NCBI RefSeq assembly: GCF_963422355.1
Contig: NC_085085.1
Span: 8,733,664 to 8,797,663, forward strand
Reading direction: 5' to 3'
Source: Corticium candelabrum
Lineage: Eukaryota; Porifera; Homoscleromorpha; Homosclerophorida; Plakinidae
DNA: 64,000 nucleotides
The position numbers were made by a program, and so were the translations under genes. Positions 23,357-33,758 of this stretch are shown piece after piece (the first letter of the stretch is position 1; the number at the start of each line of letters is the position of its first letter). The notes beneath the pieces were generated by a model. The model saw only the letters and a list, made by a program, of their open reading frames with translations, did not search any database and was not told the DNA's origin.

Positions 23357-25594
23357 ACTTCCTGTTTGTGCAATCAGAATCCTGACTGCAGCTCGCCTTA
23401 TTGCCTTACCTAAACCAAATGGTGATGTTCGCCCAATAGCCATTGGTGAGTGTTTTAGGAGACTTGCTGCACGGGCTATATGTGGTCAAAAGAAGAAGGA
23501 ATTTTCTGATTTCTTTTCTCCCCTGCAGTATGGAGTAGCCACTGAAGGAGGTTCTGAGCTTCTGGTGCACCAAATTCAGCTTCTTCTTGAGTCTAACAAG
23601 GACTGGGCACTACTGAAAACGGACCTAAAAAATGCATTTAACTCTGTCATCAGGAATGACATGATTTGCCAAGTTTATGAATCATTCCCTGATATTGGAA
23701 ATCATGTTTCAAAGATGTATTCGGGTTTCAATGATCTCATCATCTGTCAAGGCAATTCAACTGTCAACTTGTCATCGCAAGAAGGTGTCCATCAAGGCGA
23801 CCCTTTGGGGCCTGTATTGTTTTCTACTGCCATACATCCTGTTCTTCTTAAAGTTCAATCTAATCATGATGATGTCACAGTGCTAGCTTACCTGGACGAT
23901 ATTTTCATAATGGGACTACCAGATAGGATAATGTCAGCATTTGAAGATCTCAAGCCTTCTCTCTCTGTTCTTGGTCTACAGATATCAAACAGCAAATGTG
24001 AGCTTTACTGTCCACCATCAGCAGATAGTGTGGCTTGCGAACAATTTCAGTCAATTCCTGTTTCATCTCACGGTTGCAAGATTCTGGGAGTTCCCTTTGG
24101 GAACCTCTCATTTATTCAAAGTGTGAGTGCAGACTTTGTTGATTCTGGAAGCCTTCTTTGCAACCAAATTCTTCATCTTGACGATCCACAAAGTGCGATG
24201 CTTTTGCTTCGACATTGCCATGTACCTAGAATGACTCATCTTGCAAGATCCATTGCCCCACTCAAACTCTACACTGCTGCCACTGCTCATGATCTTCAGA
24301 CAAGACAAACATACACAGGGCTGCTGAACTTCGGAGAAATCTCTGATGAGAAGTGGATGCAGGCAACCTTACCGATTAAACATGGAGGCTTTGGTGTGAC
24401 CTCTGTGAGAGAAATTTCTCAGTTTGCATTCATTTCTAGCTGGTCACACACATTATCAGTTCTGCCCACACGCTTTCCGATCATGGAGAAGATAGTAAAC
24501 GATCTCATTTTTCAAAATGACACTGACACTTCAATTGCACTGGAGATACATCAGGCCCTACCATCAGACAAGAGTCTTAGCGAGCTACTTCAAAAGCCCA
24601 AGCAACTACAAAGAAGGCTCACTCAACAACACATGACTTCTATTTCCAGTTATATGATTGAACATTCTTGTTCACCTAGAGATGCAGCCCGCCTTCACTC
24701 CCTAAAGGGTAAAGGTGCTGGTGCCTGGATTGCTGCTATCCCAGAATCGGCAAATTTCGCACTTCAACCTTACGAATTTCGTCTGGCGTGTTTGTTGAGA
24801 CTGGGTCTGGAGATACCGGCTGTGAGCTGCATCGAGAAATGTGAATGTGATGCTAATCTGGATAACACAGGGTATCACTTACTCACCTGTAAGAAAGGCG
24901 GTGGTCCTGTGTGGTCACATGACTCAATTGTGTCCGAATGGTCTGATTGTTTGAGGCACCTGCAGATCCACCACAAACGCGAACCTCGAGATCGGTACAC
25001 TGACAACAACAATCGTCCAGACATTGCTGTCTTTGATGCGGGCTCAGGCACCAATGTAGAGCTTGATGTAGCCTTGGCTCATCCTTGGGCAAAAGACACA
25101 TTGTTCCAAGCTTCTAAAAGGGAAGCAGCAGCAGCTGCAAACAGGGAGAATAGGAAGTTAACCAAATATAGTCAAGTCACTCTCCCCGGTGCGTCTTCCT
25201 TGACACTTGTTCCACTTGTATTTGAGCATTTTGGCCATTGGGGAGAACGAGCCACCAGATACCTACAGGAACTATCAACCAGGTCGACGGATGATGATGG
25301 CAATAAGAATGCTAATGAATTCATGTGTTACTGGAGAAAACGATTCTCAACAGCGCTACAACGTTGCAATGCTAGGACTATTGCAAAGAAACTATCACAC
25401 CTTTTATCCATGAGCTCCAGTAATGTAAAGAACTATCATACTCAGTTTTGCGTACATTAGTTTGTGATGTGTATTGACCCTATTGGGTCTCTTGAACATT
25501 CTAAATAGTTTTAGTTGTAATAGCATTCATTTATGAAAATATATGAATTTTGACAGACAGATAGACAGACAGACAGACCAGACAGATAGACAGA
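23357..25594 (+). mobile_element. 5'-truncated LINE with restriction-like endonuclease, bounded by (ACAG)n
   Basis: RT coding begins almost at once after the 5' (ACAG)n tract. A short 3' UTR (25461-25551) then ends in a second GACA-rich tail (25552-25594). Domain order RT, then CCHC, then PD-(D/E)xK-like nuclease is that of R2/NeSL/HERO/CRE-group LINEs, which carry no APE domain. The tract on both sides suggests insertion into, or priming from, ACAG repeats. The 5' end, including the N-terminal zinc fingers, is missing in this copy, but a fragment with those fingers lies just downstream. Confidence 0.85.
23364..25460 (+). CDS. LINE polyprotein: reverse transcriptase + restriction-like endonuclease
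   Basis: Open from the truncation to the stop (about 698 residues). RT blocks in order: 'ARLIALPKPNGDVRPIAIG' (23388), 'YGVATEGGSELL', 'LLKTDLKNAFNSV' (first catalytic Asp), 'GVHQGDPLGPVLF', 'AYLDDIFI' (YxDD-like catalytic pair) and 'GCKILGVPFG'. The C-terminal part has a CCHC motif ('CECDANLDNTGYHLLTC') and a nuclease core 'RPDIAVFDAG' ... 'ELDVALAHPWA', the PD..(E/D)xD-like motif of restriction-like endonucleases. No stop interrupts it, so decay is slight apart from the 5' truncation. It would nick the target and copy its RNA there. The RNA target preference and clade need alignment to settle. Confidence 0.85.
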   Translation, partial: VCAIRILTAARLIALPKPNGDVRPIAIGECFRRLAARAICGQKKKEFSDFFSPLQYGVATEGGSELLVHQIQLLLESNKDWALLKTDLKNAFNSVIRNDMICQVYESFPDIGNHVSKMYSGFNDLIICQGNSTVNLSSQEGVHQGDPLGPVLFSTAIHPVLLKVQSNHDDVTVLAYLDDIFIMGLPDRIMSAFEDLKPSLSVLGLQISNSKCELYCPPSADSVACEQFQSIPVSSHGCKILGVPFGNLSFIQSVSADFVDSGSLLCNQILHLDDPQSAMLLLRHCHVPRMTHLARSIAPLKLYTAATAHDLQTRQTYTGLLNFGEISDEKWMQATLPIKHGGFGVTSVREISQFAFISSWSHTLSVLPTRFPIMEKIVNDLIFQNDTDTSIALEIHQALPSDKSLSELLQKPKQLQRRLTQQHMTSISSYMIEHSCSPRDAARLHSLKGKGAGAWIAAIPESANFALQPYEFRLACLLRLGLEIPAVSCIEKCECDANLDNTGYHLLTCKKGGGPVWSHDSIVSEWSDCLRHLQIHHKREPRDRYTDNNNRPDIAVFDAGSGTNVELDVALAHPWAKDTLFQASKREAAAAANRENRKLTKYSQVTLPGASSLTLVPLVFEHFGHWGERATRYLQELSTRSTDDDGNKNANEFMCYWRKRFSTALQRCNARTIAKKLSHLLSMSSSNVKNYHTQFCVH

Positions 25595-25868
25595 TCAAGC
25601 TGCAGCAATGCAATTCAAGTGTGATCTCTAGGAAGATGGCAGTAATTTCAGCTGGACAAAAATCTTGCAGTGGCTTTGACGAATATCAATTTGTTTTAAA
25701 CTAAGTGGTTAAATGTATTCTGACCCCCTATGTAATGGGGTCATCAGTTGTAGCCTTAAGTGTTTGTTGTTGATTTAGAGGAACTTTACTTATAGACTAG
25801 CTTTTAAGCTCTTGATGGAAATTTTTCTTTGGATTTGAAATATATGTATTTGACAGACAGACAGATCC
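25595..25868 (+). repeat. 3' UTR of a second LINE copy ending in GACA repeats
   Basis: Its end 'GAAATATATGTATTTGACAGACAGACAGA' parallels the end of the first copy ('GAAAATATATGAATTTTGACAGACAGA'), and both contain a short 'TGACCC...GGGTC' hairpin-like stretch upstream. It therefore looks like the terminal part of another copy inserted at the tract, head-to-tail with its neighbours. Confidence 0.6.
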
Positions 25869-25927
25869 CGGATGTTGAACGGTTGGAAGCAAGAAAAGGA
25901 AAGATCTGTTTTTACTTCTTTTTGCTC

Positions 25928-26575
25928 ATGTCTGAGACTTTCTCGGAACGGGAGAATTGCCCTGTCCGTTCGTGTTTGTTTGAAGGATCTTTACAGCGAG
26001 TTTTGAATCACATTCGCCAAAGTCACGACTCTGATGACCTACCGCATTGCTTCGTCACACGCTTGGGCCTTCAGCGCTGTCAATTCTGCCAAAAATGGTT
26101 CGCTAAGTTAACTCAACATCTGGTGCAATGCAAAGTTCGTTCGAAATCTAGTAAGGAAAGGTCTACTGTCGCTTCTCAATCTGTTTCGGTTTCATTACCT
26201 ACACCAGATGTTGATGTTGCTGTGGCAACGGATGCGAATGACATCAAGCCGGGTCTTATCTCATCGACGTGTACGTCTTTGGAATTTGCCGCATGGCAAT
26301 ATGTTCGAGGAATATCCATAGACGACATTCTACATGCAACGCCACCTAGATCTGTCCAAGTCATCAGGTCGGAGATGAAGTCTCGTTTTCTAGATTGTTG
26401 TGGACCGGTCCTAGCTAGGATTAGTGAATACCCTGGTGATGAAGATGCGTGGAAATTGCTTTTTCTGCTTCCTAGGATGCTGTTGTCTCCTCCCGCAAGA
26501 GGTGGGAAAACAAAGAATAGGTGTATTATTGGAGCATATGATGATTTCAAGAACAATGTCTTCTTCAACATCTGA
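25928..26575 (+). pseudogene. LINE N-terminal zinc-finger region (R2-like ORF fragment)
   Basis: Open right after a GACA tract. It has a C2H2-type finger ('CPVRSCLFEGS' ... HIRQSH), a second Cys/His pair ('CQFCQKWFAKLTQHLVQC'), and then 'DAWKLLFLLPRMLLSPPARG', the W-x-x-L-x-x-L-P-R-x-L-L signature found just after the fingers in RLE-type LINEs. It is cut after about 216 residues where the minus-strand hAT gene begins. These fingers would bind target DNA. It is probably the 5' part of the same LINE family as 23357-25594. Confidence 0.75.
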
Positions 26576-27557
26576 TCTCTCACTTCTGCACCTATTATCG
26601 CTAAGTGTGTCTGATGACTTCTCTTTGTCGTCTGTGTCTTCATCACACACATTGAGCTCATCAAAAGCAGTCACTGGGCAGACAATCCGCGGCGGATATT
26701 TGATAAAGAACCTTTTGATGACATCATCAATGTCAACTTGAAACGTGTTAGGAGAATGAAGCAAGGCTAGCCCGTTTAGCCGTTCTTGACCCATTGTTGG
26801 CCTAATGTATGTTTTTAGTCTCCTCAAAGCACTGGTGCTTCTCTCACAAGAGCAAGTAGTAACAGAGAACGTTAATTGCAAGTAAATACAACAATTGACA
26901 AATACAAGGAGCCATTAACTGTTGCGCCAGCTTGACTGCGTCAAAGATGTTGTCAGGTAGGGTCTCAGGAGTGGCTGATTTAGTCGCGTGGTGGAACCAT
27001 CGTTCCATCTCTGCTTTCCAAGTTGACAGGTCTTCATCTGAATCATCATCTGGAAGGTTGGCTGCATACTCCGCTGCAAACTCGCGTGCTTCTGCCAGGC
27101 ATCGTTCTGGAGTCGAAACAATCACAGAGGGAACAAGAGAAAGACCCTTTGCGGCCAATTTCTGGTGGGATGAGAATCGTCTGTTCTATTGATCACATAG
27201 GTCATCGAGTAACGTTATAGAGAATGCACGTTGATAATATGGGCTTGGGTTCTCAGCCTCAACATTGCCTCGATTCTTCTGCCTGCAGTAGGTCCGTGGC
27301 TTACTCGGTTGGACATTGACCTACCAAGATAGCAATACACACATCAATTATATATATGTCACAAGAATCCAAACACAAGCTTCCAGTCTTTCCCTACCTT
27401 TTCAGCTAGAATCACAGCATCTCCCCACCACTCTGCATGCTTCAAATCGATGTTACTGCGCACTTTCTCCAAAGTAGTGCAAACACTATCAACATTCCTG
27501 TAGCCTCTGACAATGTCTAGGGACGTCTTTTGAAGAGAGACTGTGTATGTACCCAAG

Positions 27558-29875
27558 TAGTCTCGCGTAGCCAGACCCCTTTCCGCCGCGTCCTCCCCGG
27601 CGAAATGGCGTCTGGTGAACGGCTTTTGATGTCGCTGTGTGCCGCGTAGCCAGAAATCGGCTATCTAAAGACCGGATTTGGTTTCTTAAATGCTTCACTA
27701 AAGACCAGACTGGTATGCACGCAGTGCAATCCTAACTCATTAGCTTCTCTTGTTTCGTAGAGAACAACTCGAAGACTATAGCTACAGCTAGAGTCGTTGC
27801 GGGTTGGGAAATCTGCATGTTTATAGCAGGGATTAAACGCGGTCGCGGGAACGTTGACATCTACAGGCTTCGATTTCATGCAGACATGATCGACGTCGTA
27901 CGATCTAGAGGAAAAGAAAATAGCGTTCGTTGTGTGCGCTCGTGTTACAACGGAAACTGAATGCGAACGCACTCGCTGCTGTTTGCTGTTTTGCTGTTTT
28001 TGACGTCTAAAGCGACCGCAGACGGTCCAGAGTGAGCGATGTCTGTAAGAGCTTGGAGCTGCATGACGTCATCGAAACAAGATGAGTCGTCTTTCTGTGT
28101 TTGGGTAGTCATTTCATGTGTTTTGTGCTTTGCTTTGGTAAACACATACAGTAGCAACCAGGAAGAGACCACGTTGTGATTGGAGTAATATGAACGAAAG
28201 CAGCTTGGGTTGCAGACTTCACTTCTGACACTGCATGTCAATCTGTGGAACACGCAAGTCTCTACTACTTACATTATATGATATCTGCCTGGCCCTGAGT
28301 AACCTTTACGTAACGATCAACACTGCATGCGTATACTGCATGATTATCATGTATTAATTCATAGATATACATCTAGGGTAGTCCATATAGCTAGTCTACA
28401 GTTTTTTTACTAAATCTTTTGTACTAAATAGACAACAGTTGGTGACTGTATCCTCAGCTCAGATCAAAGTTTGGATCCCACTTTACATTTCCATCAGATT
28501 GTATTGATTTGCAAGAATTTCGTCTAGTTGATATGTATTCGAGTGCCTCCACAGTCGAGATGAAAGAAAGATTTTTGATGTCGTTTAGTAAAGTAGACAG
28601 CACATTGAGAGTTCTGATAGCTGCAGCAGCATTTGGGATGGGTGTTGACATTCCCAACATTAGGTGGATTGTTCATTGGTATCCTCCAAGACTCATTGAA
28701 GATTATGTCCAAGAGACTGGGCAAGCTGGAAGAGATGGCTTGACAGCAACTGCACTGCTTGTATATGGACATCCGCACAGGACAGTTTCATCCTCGATGA
28801 AGAAGTATGGACGAAATTTTACAACTTGTCGTAGGAAGTGCTTATTTGCTGATTTTTTATTTGCTGGTAGTGAAGACAGTGCAGGAAAAGGATGTGGTTG
28901 TTGTGATGTTTGTGCACTTAGTTGTGACTGTGGTAACTGCTGTACCTTTGACCTTCCAGTGAAATAAATAACTGCATGTTTTAATAACTGTCTAAAATTC
29001 TAGATCATGTAGCGCTGCATGCATGCATATCATAAATCATGCAATGAAACATAACTGTCTGACATGTCGACGTGCTTTTGTGTTTGATGAAACCACCAGA
29101 TGCTATCACCTTGTTGAGCAAGAGAAAACAGTTGGATGGAAGTAGTCTCCCTGAAGCTCCACATCCTCGGAAGTTACGCTGCAGGAACACGCGTAATATC
29201 TAGCTCTTCCAAACAACACATCGAATCTATACCACCTTGGGACGTCCAGCATTTCTGTCAACGTGGTCTCTTCCTGGTTGCTACTGTATGTGTTCACCAA
29301 AGCAAAGCACAAAACACATGAAATGATTATCCAAACACAGAAAGACGACTCATCTTGTTTCGATGACGTCATGCAGCTCCAAGCTCTTCCAGATATCGCT
29401 CACGCTGGACTGTCTGCGGTCGCTTTAGACGTCAAAATACAGCGAACAGCAAACAGCACCGAGTACGTTCGCATCCATCCAGTACGTTCGCATTCAGTCT
29501 CCGTTGTGACACGAGCGCACACAACGTACGCTAGATCGTACAACGTCGATCATGTCTGCATGAAATCGAAGCCTGTAGACGTCAACGTTCCCGCGGCCGT
29601 GTTTAATCGCTGCTGTAGACATGCAGATTTCACAAACAGCAACGACTCAAGCTGTAGCCTTCGAGTTGTTTTCTGCGAAACAAGAGAAGGTAATGAGATA
29701 GGATTGCACTGCTTGCATACCAGTCTGGTCTTTAGTGAAGCGTTTAAGAAACAAAATCCGGTCTTTAGATAGCCGATTTCTGGCTACGCGGCACACAGCG
29801 ACATCAAAGGACGTTCACCAGACCCCATTTCGCCGGGGAGGACGCGGCGGAAAGGGGTCTGGCTACGCGAAACTA
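27558..29875. mobile_element. Foldback DNA element, copy 2, carrying a RecQ helicase fragment
   Basis: Tips TAGTCTCGCGTAGCCAGACC (27558) and ...GGTCTGGCTACGCGAAACTA (29875). The inverted arms are about 619 bases (27558-28176) and 617 bases (29259-29875). A perfect 9 bp target duplication GTACCCAAG stands at 27549-27557 and 29876-29884. Removing the element rejoins the hAT coding frame at that point, which independently confirms the boundaries. The 1.08 kb core (28177-29258) contains a RecQ-like C-terminal fragment and no transposase, so the element must be mobilised from elsewhere. Confidence 0.95.
28509..28967 (+). pseudogene. RecQ-family DNA helicase fragment captured in foldback element
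   Basis: An open stretch of 150 residues matches the end of a RecQ helicase: helicase motif V ('AAAAFGMGVDIPNIRWIVHW'), motif VI ('VQETGQAGRDG') and the cysteine-rich RecQ zinc-binding region ('CRRKCLFADF' ... 'CGCCDVC'). The Walker A and DEAH motifs (first RecA lobe) are absent from the core, so this alone cannot hydrolyse ATP. Motif VI normally reads Q-E-x-G-R-x-G-R; here the first Arg is Gln. It resembles the short RecQ-like proteins common in sponge and cnidarian genomes. Whether it is expressed is unknown. Confidence 0.85.
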
Positions 29876-31204
29876 GTACCCAAGCACCGTACTTGCAATT
29901 ATGAAGGCTACAATGAACTGGAAATCGGTCACACTTCGCAACAGTGATGCAGCTTTCGATGAAGTATCAGTGGTCTTCAAGAAATTGTACTTATCCGTAG
30001 TTGCAACACTGGAAGAAATGAGCTTGGCACCTCGAAATGAGTAAAAGACCACAAGAGCAGAATGACGGGCTACCCAGCGAGTACGGCAGAGATCAACTAA
30101 CTTCTTGGTCTCTGTTGAGGAATTAGATTGCGCAATAACTGAAATTAGCTTTGCAGTGCGCTTTGGAGAGAAGCGGAAGAACATTCCAACTTCTCGAAGT
30201 GTTGTCTATATAGATGCTACAAGATTGATCCGGGAGCTAGCCATGAGACATAGGTTAAGAGCATGTGATGAAAAGTGAGCGTATACGGCTTTTGGATACT
30301 GCTCGCTAATCTTCGCTGCACAACCAGCCAAAGACTCGGCCATGTTGTTAGCCCGATCATATCCTTGGCCTCTTAACCTAGATAGGTCCAAACGGAAAGT
30401 TTGAAGATGATCCAAGATCACTGTTGCTAGGGCCATTCCGGATGTGTCAGAACTGCATTGTGCAAAACCAACGGAGTCCTCTCAGATCTCGTGTTTGCTC
30501 ACGTCTATGTAAGGATAACAATTGGAATCTGCTCTAAGTTGCTCACATCAGCCGCTTCATCTGCCAAAAGAGAAAAGAACCGTGACCGGCGAATGTTTGC
30601 AAGGATTCAATCCCTGACTGCATCACTACAGCACGTTATCAATTTGTTCCGGGTACGATGCGAAGTGTAGGAAGCATTCTTTCCCTGATGCATCATGTGG
30701 AAATCTCTGGCCACGCTCTGATCTCCAGCTTCTGAACGGTAATCTAATAATGCCGAAAAGTTACCAGGATTGCCTACTGGAGCTTCTCCTCTGCCTGGTT
30801 TAAACGTTTCGTTCCTATGACCACACAGCGGAATGTTTTGCTTTGCACAGAAGACAACAGTACTCACTAAACCACAGAGTTTGATCAAGTTCTCCTCTGA
30901 TAGCCATGTGTACCCGTTTTTGCTCCACTGCCCGTTCAACAAAGTTGCTGTACTTTTCTATACTAAACTCATGCTCCTTTTGTTGCTGATGACGTTTACA
31001 AGTTGATAGGAAACATGTGAAGTTTACTAAGGGACAGTCATACAGCTGACCTAGGTTTCACTTTCTGGTGCAAACAGTAGGCATAGTAAACAAAATTCTC
31101 CATTGCAGGTCGGTGAATAAATTAACCGTGGGAATAAGTCAAGCCATCTCCGTTGGAATGTACGTCTCTTTCCATCACTCTGCAATCTAGCTTCAAATTG
31201 AAAC

Positions 31205-31995
31205 TAGCTGTCTGGTTGAAAGTGGTGATTGATTAACTCACATTTATTAGCTGTGGTAAAGTTTCTTGGAGCGGTCGGCTTCCATACTGGCAATCCACTA
31301 TCACTGAAACCGTGCCAAGCTGCACCAACGTCGGCAGGAACTGCCCACGCACTACCAGATCCTACTGGAAAAACACTCTCCAACTCGCTATCAGGTACGC
31401 TACTCCGAGTCTTGTTCTGCAGACAGGTCGGGCCTCAGAAACGTTCTGTGCGATTGCAATGTCTAGACCAAACAGAATGCCATCAACATCTGCCCCTAGC
31501 TAGAGTGGTTCAGCAGAGTCAACCCAACGCGCTTTACCTGCATTTGCAACGGATGAACTTCCGACACCAGATTCACACAAACGTTTTGCTGGTGAGACAA
31601 CGCTTTCCAATGTTCTCTGTCCCCGAACAGGACGCGATGGCAATCGTTTTTTCTTACCCATTTGCAGCCCACATCCGGGTGTGACAGCCGTAGCCTCGAG
31701 GAGTCAGACTACTAGCTGCTTGAGTGGGGTGCTTTCCAGGTATAATGGGAAGCATGTCAAGGCCGCGCCTGCTTGCAGTGCATCATACGCCTTTGAACGC
31801 GTACACAGGTTATCAGTTGAAGCTGCAATGCGTCATATGCCTCTGCTGCAATGCATTGGACTGCTGTCTACGTACTGCACGCTAATTAGCGAAGATCCCA
31901 CGTCACAGCCGTTTCCTGTAATCTACTACGTCGACAAAGTACACTTGTAACTCAGTCATAACTGACACTCATCATGTATCTAGGGACACGACTTA
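31205..31995. other. Unassigned region
   Basis: Open frames on the plus strand (31229-31684, 31681-31950) show no recognisable motif and biased composition. It may include the 5' non-coding end of the hAT element. No gene is called. Confidence 0.35.
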
Positions 31996-32167
31996 AGCCT
32001 GGTTCACAATATTGACGCTGACGTCGACGTCGACGTCAATAATAGAAATGAATCCTATTCCAGCGTCGACGTCGGCGTCAACATCAAAGGATGCCGCCAA
32101 CGTCGAGGCGGTTTCTTTGAAGTTTATCGCTCAGCTGAGCGTCGGCGTCATATTGTGAATCAGGCTT
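31996..32167. mobile_element. MITE with TTCACAATAT tips, copy A (172 bp)
   Basis: Begins AGCCTGGTTCACAATATTGA and ends CATATTGTGAATCAGGCTT, with imperfect inverted arms rich in GACGTC repeats (GACGTCGACGTCGACGTC at about 32012). The flanks suggest a TTA duplication (31993-31995 and 32168-32170). It is non-coding. The tip matches the MITE at 62947-63224. Confidence 0.8.
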
Positions 32168-32554
32168 TTAGCTGGATTTACAATATACAAACGCTTGGGC
32201 GTCGCGTCGCTTGAGTCGCGTCACGTCGCGTAGTACAAATTCAAATTGTAAATGGTTGACGCGACGCGACGTTCGACGGACGCGACGCTCGCGACACGAC
32301 GCGTCGAAATAGAACCAAGTTCTATTTGAGCGTCGAACCGGAAGCTGCTCACGTCGCGTCGGAAGTAGCACCTTGATCTCGACCAATCACAGCCAACTAT
32401 CAGGGAGTGCGGTAGCGCTCCCTATGTAGGGATGCGAAGAATCTAAAATGGCGCCCCATATAAAAGTATCCAAACGCATCCGAACCGGATCTCTCAGAAC
32501 TCATTACAGAGATCTCGGACCCACGTAGCGCTCAACTTCAAACGTTCCTAATGG

Positions 32555-32672
32555 TAGCCAGACTATCACCGCTGACACTAAGCGACTCAGAAACCAGCTA
32601 TCGGCAAGTAAAAAAACCCGATTTATTCTTTCACATTTCACATTTCACATTTCACTTTTGTCAGCCAGGCTA
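32555..32672. repeat. Direct repeat D, copy 1
   Basis: 'ACTATCACCGCTGACACTAA' through 'TTTGTCAGCCAGGCTAG' recurs at 33196-33310 with over 90 percent identity by eye, including a (CACATTT)n run. The spacing is about 640 bases. Confidence 0.85.
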
Positions 32673-33195
32673 GCGCCTCACTCGAAGCAGCTACAACGAC
32701 GAGAGTCACACCAAACGATTCGCTCTTGTTCGAAGAATTGCACTGACCCACCAGCTAAAAATGTGCAAAGTCACCTTGTATCAGTCAACTGCTGCCATGC
32801 AATTCCACGTACTGCTTCCCACAACGCCATGTTGTTCCGGTCACGTGTGTACATGTAACTATCGTTTGGAAGCCTAGCTGCCACTTCCACCTGCTGCTAC
32901 ATGCTGCTTACAGTTGCATGTAGTTGAACATGTACGACTATGTTCAACGGCGTGGCGTCCTGTCTGACTCTCTGTGCATGTAAGCGTGTATCTCTTTCGT
33001 GGAACCCTAGTTATTGGGAGTTGTTTATAGATGCAATCAGTGTTCTTACGTACATCCGTCAGCTGCTACGTACTTCCGTGTGTGCTGAGCGTAACGTGGG
33101 AGTTGTCTAGAGATGCAATCAAAGATTGAAATCCCGGTCGAGCTGCACACGTTTACTAGGACTGTCATTTCCATTTCAAACTACCCAAGTCTAAA

Positions 33196-33310
33196 TAGAC
33201 TATCACCGCTGACACTAAGCGCCTCAGAAGCCAGCTATCGGCAAGTAAAAAACCCGATCTATTCTTTCACATTTCACACTTCACATTTCACTTTTGTCAG
33301 CCAGGCTAGA
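33196..33310. repeat. Direct repeat D, copy 2
   Basis: Second copy of the 32555-32672 unit, same orientation. The CACATTT run is one unit shorter and the flanks differ. Confidence 0.85.
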
Positions 33311-33551
33311 GGTCACTTGAAAAGAAATACCGTAGCTAAACTGGGATGTGCAGCGTCTAATTACAGCCTGAAATTCGTGGCCTAGGGTGGGAGGGGGGGG
33401 GGGGCGGGACAGAGGGTAAAACCTCCACGTGGTCTGTCCTGGGGGTTTGAACATGAAAGTATTCTCACATGTTCAAAATGCTAAGCACTCCGTTTACTAA
33501 AACTGTCATTTCCATCTAAAAATGTATGAAACAAGTCCAAAAATATATGAA

Positions 33552-33758
33552 ACAAGTCCAAAAACATTTTGAGAAAATGATGGGTATGTAGGGATGGGTA
33601 TGTACTTATGTCATTTATGCCCATCTCCTAAATCACACTCTTTTTACCTATATCGCTTGCAGCAGTTGTGAATGTGATGTAGGAGATGGGCATAAATGAC
33701 ATAAGTACATACCCATCCCTACATACCCATCATTTTCTCAAAATGTTTTTGGACTTGT
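33552..33758. mobile_element. Near-perfect palindromic MITE (207 bp)
   Basis: The arms of about 80 bases (ACAAGTCCAAAAACATTTTG ... and its inverse ending CAAAATGTTTTTGGACTTGT) look identical over almost their full length, around a loop of about 45 bases. Such arm identity implies recent insertion or gene-conversion upkeep. A 17-base partial copy of the tip (AACAAGTCCAAAAA) lies just to the left (33531). Confidence 0.88.

Larger units (their letters stand above)
26576..31200 (-). pseudogene. hAT-type transposase gene with TTF zinc finger, split by an insertion
   Basis: Minus-strand blocks in order: 'FQRRWLDLFPRLIYS' with 'CNGEFCLLCLLF' (about 31180-31060, TTF-type finger); 'NIPLCGHRNE' and 'GNFSALLDYRSEAGD' (30942-30607, DUF4371 region); 'RGQGYDRANNMAESLAGCAA' and 'AHFSSHALNLCL' (30436-30206, RNase H-like core); 'CRTRWVARHSALVVF' (30184-29885); then, after a 2.3 kb insertion, 'SLQKTSLDIVRGYRNV' (27556) and 'TTCSCERSTSALRRLKTY' with 'GQERLNGLALLHS' (26860, hAT dimerisation domain). 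This is the ZMYM/52K-like class of hAT proteins. Frameshifts are present and the foldback element cuts it at GTACCCAAG, so it is dead. The TIRs of the hAT element were not located. Confidence 0.85.

Noticed and set aside
23565..25460. Telomerase or retron reverse transcriptase
   Set aside because: The RT is followed by a CCHC and restriction-like nuclease domain and lies in repeats, which identifies a LINE.
28509..28967. Intact host RecQ helicase gene
   Set aside because: Only the second helicase lobe and zinc region are present, and it is enclosed by the arms of a foldback element.
33384..33405. G-quadruplex regulatory element
   Set aside because: A G14 run within a non-autonomous transposon; simple homopolymer with no supporting context.
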